Origin: Lachnospiraceae bacterium UBA3802 | GTDB lineage: Bacteria > Bacillota > Clostridia > Lachnospirales > Lachnospiraceae | NCBI GenBank assembly: GCA_002369155.1 | Contig: DFEM01000137.1 | Span: 1-10,359 of the forward strand | Direction of reading: 5' to 3' | Length of the DNA: 10,359 nt | Shown: piece by piece, positions 1 through 5,640 of the stretch | Position numbering within the stretch: the stretch's first letter is position 1 | Layout of the letters: every line of letters begins with the position of its first letter | The notes under the pieces: generated by a model | Databases searched by the model: none | The model's input: only the letters and a program-made list of their open reading frames with translations | What the model was told of the DNA's origin: nothing | Made by a program: the position numbers and the translations under genes

Positions 1-497
1 GCGGCGGTGCTTTTGACGGACTTGAGACAATCATCGAGCAAAGACTTAATAAAAAATCCATCGGATTCAATTCCGAGATTGCCAAGAACAATATTCTTGA
101 AAAGAGCAATCTTTTCAAAGAAGTTACTCCTCAGGATCTCGTAAAATTCGGTCTTATTCCCGAATTTGTCGGTCGTGTTCCCATAAGCGTTGCGCTTGAG
201 GGACTTGATGAGGAAGCATTGGTTAAAATCATCAAAGAACCCAAGAATTCAATGGTTAAGCAGTATACGGCACTGTTTAAACTCGACGATGTAAATCTTT
301 TCTTTGATGAAGACGCCATCGCGGAAATCGCAAAGGAAGCTTACGAGAGAAAAACCGGAGCCAGAGGTATCAGATCCATTATGGAGAAGGTAATGACCAA
401 GGTTATGTACGATATCCCTTCGGATGATACGATTAAAGAATGCCATATCACAAAGGATTCGATTTTAGGATTATCCGAACCGGTAGTAGTCAGATAA
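1..497 (+). CDS. clpX: ATP-dependent Clp protease ATP-binding subunit ClpX, C-terminal part
   Basis: This is the 3' end of clpX: the frame is open from base 3 and encodes 164 residues before TAA at 495-497. ClpX is the AAA+ unfoldase that feeds substrates to the ClpP peptidase in the cytoplasm. The visible part starts in the GGAFDGLE segment that follows the large AAA+ core. It then runs through LIPEFVGRVP, which carries the arginine finger, and EPKNSMVKQY, and reaches RKTGARGIRS, the sensor-2 arginine region of the C-terminal small domain. Full ClpX is usually about 420 residues, so roughly 60% of the protein, with the zinc-binding domain and the Walker motifs, lies upstream of the window. 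A hairpin terminator follows six bases after the stop. The similarity is strong enough that ClpX is preferred over HslU or other AAA+ proteins. Confidence 0.97.
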   Translation, partial: GGAFDGLETIIEQRLNKKSIGFNSEIAKNNILEKSNLFKEVTPQDLVKFGLIPEFVGRVPISVALEGLDEEALVKIIKEPKNSMVKQYTALFKLDDVNLFFDEDAIAEIAKEAYERKTGARGIRSIMEKVMTKVMYDIPSDDTIKECHITKDSILGLSEPVVVR

Positions 498-502
498 TAC
501 AA

Positions 503-525
503 GGGGCAAGAAATTGCCCCTTTTT
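503..525 (+). terminator. Intrinsic terminator after clpX
   Basis: A perfect 7-bp stem GGGGCAA (503-509) / TTGCCCC (514-520) with a GAAA tetraloop is followed by TTTTT (521-525). It lies between the clpX stop and the engB start. Only 25 bases separate the T run from the engB ATG, leaving little room for a new promoter, so it may attenuate rather than fully stop transcription. Confidence 0.88.
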
Positions 526-540
526 CATACTTTTTATTAT

Positions 541-548
541 GGAGAAGG
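541..548 (+). promoter_or_regulatory. Ribosome binding site that fixes the engB start
   Basis: GGAGAAGG at 541-548 sits just upstream of the ATG at 551. The in-frame ATG at 539 overlaps this site and has no Shine-Dalgarno sequence of its own. The still longer open frame begins inside clpX and reads across the terminator. The start at 551 is therefore the likely one. Confidence 0.8.
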
Positions 549-550
549 CC

Positions 551-1168
551 ATGAAGATAAAAAACATCAATCTTGAGACCGTATGCGGAATAAGCAGCAG
601 ACTTCCGAATAATGTGCTTCCGGAATTTGCATTCGCCGGAAAGAGTAATGTCGGCAAATCATCGCTGATTAATGCTTTTATGAACAGAAAATCGTATGCC
701 AGAATATCTTCGCAGCCCGGTAAAACCCAGACGATAAACTATTACAATATAAACGGGGAGTTTTATCTTGTGGATCTTCCCGGATACGGCTATGCCAAAG
801 TGTCGGAATCCGTTAAAGAACAATGGGGCAAGATGATTGAAAGATATTTAAAGAAATCACCTACGCTTAAAGCTGTATTTTTGCTCGTGGATATAAGACA
901 TGAGCCCGGAGCAAACGATGTTCAGATGTATGAGTGGATTGTTGCCAACGGTTTCGATCCGATTGTCATAGCCACAAAAGCTGATAAAATATCAAAAGGC
1001 GCCGTAAGCAAGCAGGTTTCCGTGATTAACAAGAAGCTTAAATGCGAGAAGGGAACTTTGATTATACCTTTTTCGGCCGAGGACAAGAGAGGTCTTGAGG
1101 AAATATACCAAACGGTTGAAAAATATCTTTCCGAGATAGCGCAAAACAGTGAAAACAGCGAGAATTAG
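551..1168 (+). CDS. engB: Ribosome biogenesis GTPase EngB (YsxC/YihA)
   Basis: This encodes a 205-residue cytoplasmic P-loop GTPase needed for assembly of the large ribosomal subunit in Firmicutes. All G motifs are visible: G1 GKSNVGKS (30-37), G2 in PGKTQT (56-61), G3 DLPGYGYA (75-82), G4 TKAD (142-145) and G5 SAE (175-177). The DLPGYGYA form of G3 and the N-terminal LPEFAFAGKSNVGKSS are hallmarks of the EngB family and exclude Era or Der. The length is normal for the family (about 195-210). The last residues (NSENSEN) are a short repetitive tail. In many Firmicutes the order is clpX-lon-engB; here lon is missing between the two. No clear terminator follows before the tRNA promoter. Confidence 0.96.
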   Translation: MKIKNINLETVCGISSRLPNNVLPEFAFAGKSNVGKSSLINAFMNRKSYARISSQPGKTQTINYYNINGEFYLVDLPGYGYAKVSESVKEQWGKMIERYLKKSPTLKAVFLLVDIRHEPGANDVQMYEWIVANGFDPIVIATKADKISKGAVSKQVSVINKKLKCEKGTLIIPFSAEDKRGLEEIYQTVEKYLSEIAQNSENSEN

Positions 1169-1207
1169 CGGTTTTTGCGATAAAGTTAAAACAAATTAAT
1201 TTTTTAC

Positions 1208-1236
1208 TTGACTTAGATGAAACGTTTGGATATAAT
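1208..1236 (+). promoter_or_regulatory. Sigma-A promoter for tRNA-Pro
   Basis: TTGACT (1208-1213) and a perfect TATAAT (1231-1236) are separated by exactly 17 bases. Transcription would begin near 1243, about 20 bases before the mature tRNA 5' end. This is the best promoter in the window and fits a stable RNA gene. Confidence 0.88.
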
Positions 1237-1264
1237 AGTCGTTGCGAGTTGAAAACACGCATAT

Positions 1265-1339
1265 CGGGGTGTGGCTCAGTTTGGCTAGAGCGCTGTCTTA
1301 GGGAGGCAGAGGTCGCAAGTTCAAATCTTGTCACTCCGA
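1265..1339 (+). tRNA. tRNA-Pro, anticodon AGG
   Basis: The cloverleaf folds completely. The acceptor is CGGGGTG (1265-1271) / CACTCCG (1332-1338) with one G-T pair. The D stem is GCTC/GAGC with GG in the loop. The anticodon stem is CTGTC (1293-1297) / GGCAG (1305-1309), and the 7-base loop TTAGGGA places AGG at 1300-1302. The T arm is GCAAG / CTTGT with loop TTCAAAT, and the discriminator is A at 1339. C1-G72, A73, G35, G36 and G37 are the expected features of bacterial tRNA-Pro. CCA is not encoded. A at position 34 is unusual in bacteria and would need deamination to inosine to read CCC and CCA as well as CCU. Confidence 0.94.
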
Positions 1340-1350
1340 TTTTTTTTTTT
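1340..1350 (+). terminator. T-run directly after the tRNA, likely its terminator
   Basis: Eleven consecutive T residues begin one base after the discriminator. There is no separate hairpin before them, so the T arm and acceptor stem of the tRNA itself would have to provide the RNA structure. A second, AT-rich hairpin with a T run follows at 1361-1399 and could act as a backup. Confidence 0.55.
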
Positions 1351-1352
1351 AC

Positions 1353-1381
1353 TGTTGTTTTACACATGATTATGATATAAT
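1353..1381 (+). promoter_or_regulatory. Possible cheV promoter (strong -10, weak -35)
   Basis: TATAAT at 1376-1381 is a consensus -10 box. The best-spaced -35, TGTTGT at 1353-1358 with a 17-base spacer, is poor. The start would fall near 1388 and give a leader of about 60 bases. No good sigma-28 (flagellar) promoter sequence was seen in this gap. Confidence 0.45.
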
Positions 1382-1399
1382 AGTCATGTGTATTTTTTT
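1361..1399 (+). terminator. AT-rich inverted repeat with T run; second tRNA terminator or cheV promoter region
   Basis: A perfect 9-bp inverted repeat TACACATGA (1361-1369) / TCATGTGTA (1384-1392) encloses a 14-base loop and is followed by seven T residues (1393-1399). This has the shape of a terminator. The loop also contains a perfect TATAAT (1376-1381), which may instead be the -10 box of cheV (listed separately). The two readings are not exclusive. Confidence 0.5.
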
Positions 1400-1450
1400 A
1401 TTTATGCACATCGACCGGGGTCGAACTAAAAGTGGGTGAGGTGACAATAT

Positions 1451-2347
1451 ATGGAAAGTAAAATTCTTATGGAAAGCGGAACCAATGAACTTGAGGTTCT
1501 CGAATTCACCATAGCAGGCAATTCTTACGGTATCAACGTTGCCAAGATAAGAGAAATCATCAATTATCAGCCGGTAACTCCCATTCCGAATTCACATCCG
1601 AGTATCGAAGGTATTTTTATGCCGAGAGATACAATGATTACGGCAGTGGATTTAGCCAATTGCCTTCAGCTTGGCGAAATGAAAGCCGGCGGACTTTTCA
1701 TCATTACGAATTTCAATAAACTTGATGTGGCATTCCACGTAGAAAATGTTATCGGTATTCACAGAGTGTCCTGGACGCAGATTATGAAGCCCGAGGCAAC
1801 ATTATCAAGTGCGAACGAAGGTATATCCACAGGAATTGTTAATATAAACGGCAAATTGATTGTTATTCTCGATTTTGAGAAAATCGTATCCGACATTAAT
1901 CCCGAGACAAGCATCAAAATGACGGAGATTGAACAGCTCGGAGACAGAAAGAGAAACGATATACCCATTGTTCTCGCTGAAGATTCGGCGCTTCTTAACA
2001 AACTGGTAAGAGATGCATTGAACAAGGCAGGATACACAAATGTTTTATCCTGCGTGGACGGTCAGGAGGCATGGGATGTTATCAATGATGCTCAAAAGAA
2101 AGGCATGCTTGATGAGACATGCAAACTTGTAATCACCGATATTGAGATGCCCAGAATGGACGGACTCAGACTTTTAAAGCTTATTAAGGATGACAATAAA
2201 CTGCAACATCTGCCCGTAGTTATATTCTCATCGCTGATTAACGAGGAAATGAGAAGAAAAGGTGAGTCGCTCGGAGCGGATGCTCAGCTTTCCAAACCGG
2301 AGATAGGCAATCTGGTAATGGAAGTGGATGCACTGGTTAACCGTTAA
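1451..2347 (+). CDS. cheV: Chemotaxis protein CheV (CheW-like domain plus receiver)
   Basis: This 298-residue cytoplasmic adaptor couples chemoreceptors to the CheA kinase and adjusts signalling through phosphorylation of its receiver. Residues about 14-155 form a CheW-like domain, with LEFTIAGNSYGINVAKIREII near the start and GIVNINGKLIVILDFEKI near the end. A short linker leads to a receiver domain (about 171-296). The acidic pair is E177/D178, the phosphorylation site is D230 in ITDIEMPRMDG, the switch serine is S260 and the conserved lysine is K282 in SKPE, so the receiver looks active. The start is supported by GAGGTGA at 1438-1444, six bases upstream. CheW-REC order and length match CheV of Firmicutes. 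The gene implies a motile organism. A terminator follows immediately. Confidence 0.95.
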   Translation: MESKILMESGTNELEVLEFTIAGNSYGINVAKIREIINYQPVTPIPNSHPSIEGIFMPRDTMITAVDLANCLQLGEMKAGGLFIITNFNKLDVAFHVENVIGIHRVSWTQIMKPEATLSSANEGISTGIVNINGKLIVILDFEKIVSDINPETSIKMTEIEQLGDRKRNDIPIVLAEDSALLNKLVRDALNKAGYTNVLSCVDGQEAWDVINDAQKKGMLDETCKLVITDIEMPRMDGLRLLKLIKDDNKLQHLPVVIFSSLINEEMRRKGESLGADAQLSKPEIGNLVMEVDALVNR

Positions 2348-2353
2348 ATAAAT

Positions 2354-2380
2354 CAGCCGAGATTTTTTCTCGGCTGTTTT
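2354..2380 (+). terminator. Intrinsic terminator after cheV
   Basis: An 8-bp perfect stem CAGCCGAG (2354-2361) / CTCGGCTG (2369-2376) with a T-rich 7-base loop is followed by only four T residues. The short T run and the absence of a clear promoter before the next ATG at 2417 suggest that some transcripts read through. Confidence 0.85.
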
Positions 2381-2416
2381 AGATATTTCAGGGGAATTCA
2401 AAAAGGAGACATTTTA

Positions 2417-4258
2417 ATGGCTTCCGATGAGGAAATTTTAAACAATACGGCAGGTGAAGAGGTTACCGAAGATGAAGTTGCAAAGCTTATGAAAGAACTT
2501 AACCTCGATGAAGATTTGCAATTTGATGATTTGATTGATGCAAACGAAGAAGAGGGAAACTCTGACTCTGCTGACGAATTGAATAGCGCCGATCTGGATT
2601 TTGACTCCCTTGAGGATGAGATTCCGACCGAAGAAGTTCTCGACATGGATGAAATCGATGCCATTCTTTCCGACATCTCCGACGTGCATCCCGACAGAAG
2701 CATAAGTGCGGAAGAACTTGAGGAAAGAATAGCCAAATACGAGGAAAATCCTGAGGCGGCTGAAGAAGCTTTGCTTGGAGATGAAGAAGAAATGCCTGAA
2801 GATGAAGGCGTTGAGAATGCCGCGGACACTAAAGAGGCTCCCGCAGAAAGTGTACAGGAGGAAGCTGCAGGAGGAGAAAGTGTTCCCAAAGCGGAAAACG
2901 AAACACCAAACGCTGAAGAATCATCGGGCAATTCAGTGCCGGATGATTTCTTAAGCAGTCTTGAGAATGTCGAGGATATGCTTGCGGAAGTTGAAAACAA
3001 AGCCAACGAAGAGGCACAAAAGATTAATGCCGAAGTGGCTGCAAGCGAAGATTCCGATGTAAGCGAAATAAATGATATTCTTCAAAAATCCGACAATAAC
3101 GAGGCTGTCAATGACGATCTTTTATCAATGATTGAAGGCCTCGACGGCGACGGAGAAGAGGATTCCGAAGGTATGTTTGACGCGTCAAGCGAAGAAGAAA
3201 CGGCCGAGGAAATCAAGAAAGAAAAGAAAAAGAAGAAGAAAAAGAAGAAGAAAAAGAAGAAGAAAAAAGGAGATTCCGAAGGCACAGAGGGCGACAACCT
3301 TGAATTCGAGGAAAAGGAACCCGGCGAAAAGAAGGGTCTTTTTGCGAAGATTTTCGGATTTATGTTCGAAGAGGGCGACGAGGAAGAAGCCGAAAACGCC
3401 GAAGGAGAAGGCGATTCCAAAGATAAAAAGAAAGATAAAAAAGATAAAAAGGCAAAGGGCAAAGGAAAAGGCAAAGGCAAGAGCGATGCTCCCGTTGATG
3501 AGAATGCCGCAATAGAAGCGGAGCTTGAAGCCGAGGACAAGAAATCCAAAAAGAAAAAGAAAGACAAAAAAGAAAAGAAGCCCAAGAAAGACAAGCCCAA
3601 AAAAGACAAGAAACAGGAAGAGAGCGAGGATACCAAGTCCGGAATCAAAAAGCCGGGCATTATCGTATCTGCATTCTTCTGTATTACCATTCTTGCAATT
3701 GTTTTGCTTTTCGCTGTTGCGGGACCGAAGCTTCTTGCGAGAAAAGAAGCGAGAATGGCATATTATCTCGGAGATTACGAGACGGCAAGCAACAAGCTTT
3801 ACGGATTGAAGTTAAGCAAATCCGACGAGCTTATTTTCAAGAAGGCATCGCTTCTTTACAGACTCGATCTGTTTATGGAGAAGGCGGATGCTTATGAATT
3901 AACCGGCAATGAGAAGAAGTATCTTGATTCCTTGTTTGCGGCGTATAACGAAAGCAACAAGGTTGCCAAAACTGCAGAAGAATTAAGCATCACGGAAGAA
4001 GTGTCGGTATTTAAAACCAAAGTTTATGACCGCATCAACGAAAAATATTCTTTAAGTGATGCACAAATTGAAGAAATCTGTGAGATGAAACCGGTATATT
4101 ACACGATAGCGGTTGAGAATATTATTGCGGGCAGGGACTACAAAGCGGGCACGTCCGTTAATGAAATGGCACCCGAACCCATGGAAGAAATCGAAGAACC
4201 GGCGGATGAACCCGTGCTTGAAGATCTTCTTCCAGAAGAAGAAATGATTGACCGGTAG
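2417..4258 (+). CDS. Single-pass membrane protein with acidic and lysine-rich cytoplasmic region, function unknown
   Basis: This encodes 613 residues that I cannot assign to a named family. Residues 1-265 are strongly acidic, with repeated short hydrophobic clusters such as DEIDAILSDIS (78-88), SEINDILQKS (216-225) and DDLLSMIEGL (233-242). Residues 270-284 are 15 consecutive lysines. A possible amphipathic piece KKGLFAKIFGFMF (305-317) follows, then more Lys/Glu/Asp blocks (about 335-402). One transmembrane helix spans about 413-437 (GIIVSAFFCITILAIVLLFAVAG). With lysines before it, the large N-terminal part is predicted to be cytoplasmic. The C-terminal 175 residues are helical and partly TPR-like (AYYLGDYETASNKLYGL) and end in an acidic Pro/Glu tail. 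The start is supported by AAAAGGAGA at 2401-2409. The stop TAG forms part of the hisH ribosome site. The real reading frame is clear because it is continuous and well initiated; the function is open. Confidence 0.85.
   Translation: MASDEEILNNTAGEEVTEDEVAKLMKELNLDEDLQFDDLIDANEEEGNSDSADELNSADLDFDSLEDEIPTEEVLDMDEIDAILSDISDVHPDRSISAEELEERIAKYEENPEAAEEALLGDEEEMPEDEGVENAADTKEAPAESVQEEAAGGESVPKAENETPNAEESSGNSVPDDFLSSLENVEDMLAEVENKANEEAQKINAEVAASEDSDVSEINDILQKSDNNEAVNDDLLSMIEGLDGDGEEDSEGMFDASSEEETAEEIKKEKKKKKKKKKKKKKKKGDSEGTEGDNLEFEEKEPGEKKGLFAKIFGFMFEEGDEEEAENAEGEGDSKDKKKDKKDKKAKGKGKGKGKSDAPVDENAAIEAELEAEDKKSKKKKKDKKEKKPKKDKPKKDKKQEESEDTKSGIKKPGIIVSAFFCITILAIVLLFAVAGPKLLARKEARMAYYLGDYETASNKLYGLKLSKSDELIFKKASLLYRLDLFMEKADAYELTGNEKKYLDSLFAAYNESNKVAKTAEELSITEEVSVFKTKVYDRINEKYSLSDAQIEEICEMKPVYYTIAVENIIAGRDYKAGTSVNEMAPEPMEEIEEPADEPVLEDLLPEEEMIDR
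3224..3268 (+). repeat. Poly-lysine codon run (15 AAA/AAG codons)
   Basis: Fifteen uninterrupted AAG or AAA codons sit inside a purine-only tract (3215-3273). It ends in AAAGGAGA, which resembles an internal Shine-Dalgarno site, but no ATG follows at a suitable distance. The run encodes residues 270-284 of the membrane protein. Such runs are prone to length change by slippage and to slow translation. Confidence 0.9.
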
Positions 4259-4262
4259 GAGG
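4256..4262 (+). promoter_or_regulatory. hisH ribosome binding site overlapping the upstream stop codon
   Basis: TAGGAGG at 4256-4262 begins with the TAG stop of the preceding gene and lies five bases before the hisH ATG at 4268. Ribosomes finishing the membrane protein stop exactly at the hisH initiation site, which points to translational coupling. Confidence 0.85.
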
Positions 4263-4267
4263 CTTAA

Positions 4268-4876
4268 ATGATTGCGATAATTGATTACGATGCCGGAAAT
4301 ATAAAAAGCGTCGAAAAGGCAGTTATGAAACTCGGATATGACTGCATTATTACCAGGGACAAAGAAATCTTAAAGAAAGCGGATAAACTGATACTTCCCG
4401 GAGTCGGTGCTTTCAAAGATGCCATGGACAAGTTAAACGAATACGGTCTTACCGATGTCATAAAAGAATTGGTTCTTGATGACGGTAAACCGATACTCGG
4501 CATATGCCTCGGTCTTCAGCTGTTTTTCGAATCCAGTGAGGAAAATCCCGGAGTGGAAGGCCTCGGACTTCTCAAAGGCAAGATAGTCAGACTTCCCGAA
4601 GGCGATGACAGAAAGATTCCGCACATGGGCTGGAATTCCCTTTCCTTCCCGAAGAAGAGTGTTCTTTTTGACAAAATAGTCAAGGGAAGCTTTGTATATT
4701 TCGTCCATTCGTATTATCTCGTGGCAGAAGACAAAAAAATCGTTGCAGCCACAACGAAATACGGTGCAACCATTCATGCGGCAGTGGAATGGGGCAATAT
4801 CTATGCGACCCAGTTCCATCCCGAGAAGAGTTCATCTGTAGGATTGAAAATATTAAGCAATTTCCTGGAGGCATAA
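4268..4876 (+). CDS. hisH: Imidazole glycerol phosphate synthase subunit HisH (glutaminase)
   Basis: This 202-residue class I glutamine amidotransferase releases ammonia from glutamine and passes it to HisF for the fifth step of histidine synthesis. The nucleophile elbow GICLGLQLFFESSEE places the catalytic cysteine at C80. The oxyanion-region PGVGAF is at 44-49. The catalytic His and Glu are H184 and E186 in QFHPEKS. The N-terminal MIAIIDYDAGNIKSV and the PHMGWN segment (118-123) are typical of HisH and separate it from other amidotransferases. The length is normal. It lies nine bases after the membrane protein gene, with its ribosome site in the upstream stop, and its own stop touches the hisF start. 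hisA and the other his genes are absent from the window. Confidence 0.97.
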   Translation: MIAIIDYDAGNIKSVEKAVMKLGYDCIITRDKEILKKADKLILPGVGAFKDAMDKLNEYGLTDVIKELVLDDGKPILGICLGLQLFFESSEENPGVEGLGLLKGKIVRLPEGDDRKIPHMGWNSLSFPKKSVLFDKIVKGSFVYFVHSYYLVAEDKKIVAATTKYGATIHAAVEWGNIYATQFHPEKSSSVGLKILSNFLEA

Positions 4877-5638
4877 ATGCATACTAAAAGAATAATTCCC
4901 TGTCTGGATGTAAATGCCGGACGAGTTGTAAAGGGAGTAAATTTTGTCAATTTAATAGATGCCGGAGATCCCGTTGAATGTGCATTGGCTTATGACAAAG
5001 CCGGTGCGGACGAACTTGTCTTTTTGGATATTACGGCAAGTTCCGATGCGAGAGACACCGTGGTTGACATGGTCAGAGCCGTTGCCGAAAGCGTATTCAT
5101 TCCGTTTACGGTCGGCGGTGGCATAAGAACAGTCGATGATTTTAAAAAGATTTTAAGAGAGGGCGCGGATAAAGTTGCGGTCAATTCTGCTGCAATCATG
5201 GACCCGACGCTTATTTCAAGGGCTGCGGACAAGTTCGGTTCGCAATGTGTAGTGGTTGCCATTGATGCCAAAAGAAGAGCTGACGGAACCGGATGGAACA
5301 TATTCAAAAACGGCGGCAGAGTCGATATGGGAATTGACGCGCTCGAATGGGCAATCAAAGCCTGTGAACTCGGTGCGGGTGAGATTCTTCTGACCAGCAT
5401 GGACTGTGACGGAACAAAGAACGGTTACGATATCGAGCTTACAAGAGCAGTTGCTGAAAATGTATCCATACCTGTTATCGCTTCGGGCGGAGCCGGCACA
5501 AAGGAACATTTCAAGGATGCTTTAACGGCCGGAAAAGCCGATGCCGCGCTGGCTGCAAGTCTTTTCCACTTTAAGGAACTTGAAATCAGAGAAGTTAAAA
5601 AATATCTTGCCAACGAAGGCATTCCTGTGAGGTTATAA
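4877..5638 (+). CDS. hisF: Imidazole glycerol phosphate synthase subunit HisF (cyclase)
   Basis: This 253-residue (beta/alpha)8-barrel enzyme uses ammonia from HisH and PRFAR to make imidazole glycerol phosphate and AICAR. The N-terminus [20 protein letters not shown] carries the general acid/base D11, and the second catalytic aspartate is D130 in VVAIDAKR. Phosphate-binding segments are visible as VGGGIRT (79-85) and [10 protein letters not shown] in the second half. The length and both aspartates match the family exactly. The ATG directly follows the hisH stop, with TGGAGG at 4866-4871 as ribosome site. HisF rather than HisA is indicated by the RIIPCLDV start. Confidence 0.98.
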   Translation: MHTKRIIPCLDVNAGRVVKGVNFVNLIDAGDPVECALAYDKAGADELVFLDITASSDARDTVVDMVRAVAESVFIPFTVGGGIRTVDDFKKILREGADKVAVNSAAIMDPTLISRAADKFGSQCVVVAIDAKRRADGTGWNIFKNGGRVDMGIDALEWAIKACELGAGEILLTSMDCDGTKNGYDIELTRAVAENVSIPVIASGGAGTKEHFKDALTAGKADAALAASLFHFKELEIREVKKYLANEGIPVRL

Positions 5639-5640
5639 AT

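Noticed and set aside
440..550. N-terminal extension of engB starting inside clpX
   Set aside because: It would read through the clpX terminator and lacks a ribosome site; the ATG at 551 has a proper one and matches the family N-terminus.
1062..1367. Minus-strand open frame of 101 codons containing VTRFELATSASL
   Set aside because: This is the well-known false peptide from translating a tRNA gene on its opposite strand; it overlaps the tRNA-Pro and the engB end and has no ribosome site.
2398..3006. Minus-strand serine-rich frame of 202 codons
   Set aside because: It mirrors the acidic Glu/Asp codons of the gene on the + strand and has no independent support.
3082..3690. Minus-strand frame of 202 codons with a long poly-phenylalanine run
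   Set aside because: It is the complement of the lysine run (AAG/AAA read as CTT/TTT) inside the real membrane-protein gene; Ser/Phe-rich with no start signal.
3132..3809. Two + strand Arg/Lys-rich frames in another phase, possibly reached by frameshifting at the lysine run
   Set aside because: The AAAAAAG at 3263-3269 is not in the phase needed for the known A-AAA-AAG slip, and no stimulating hairpin is evident; they are shadows of the purine-rich gene.
4268..5638. hisH/hisF could be the surface-sugar amidotransferase paralogues found in O-antigen clusters
   Set aside because: The catalytic residues and N-termini are those of true HisH/HisF, and no polysaccharide genes lie nearby.
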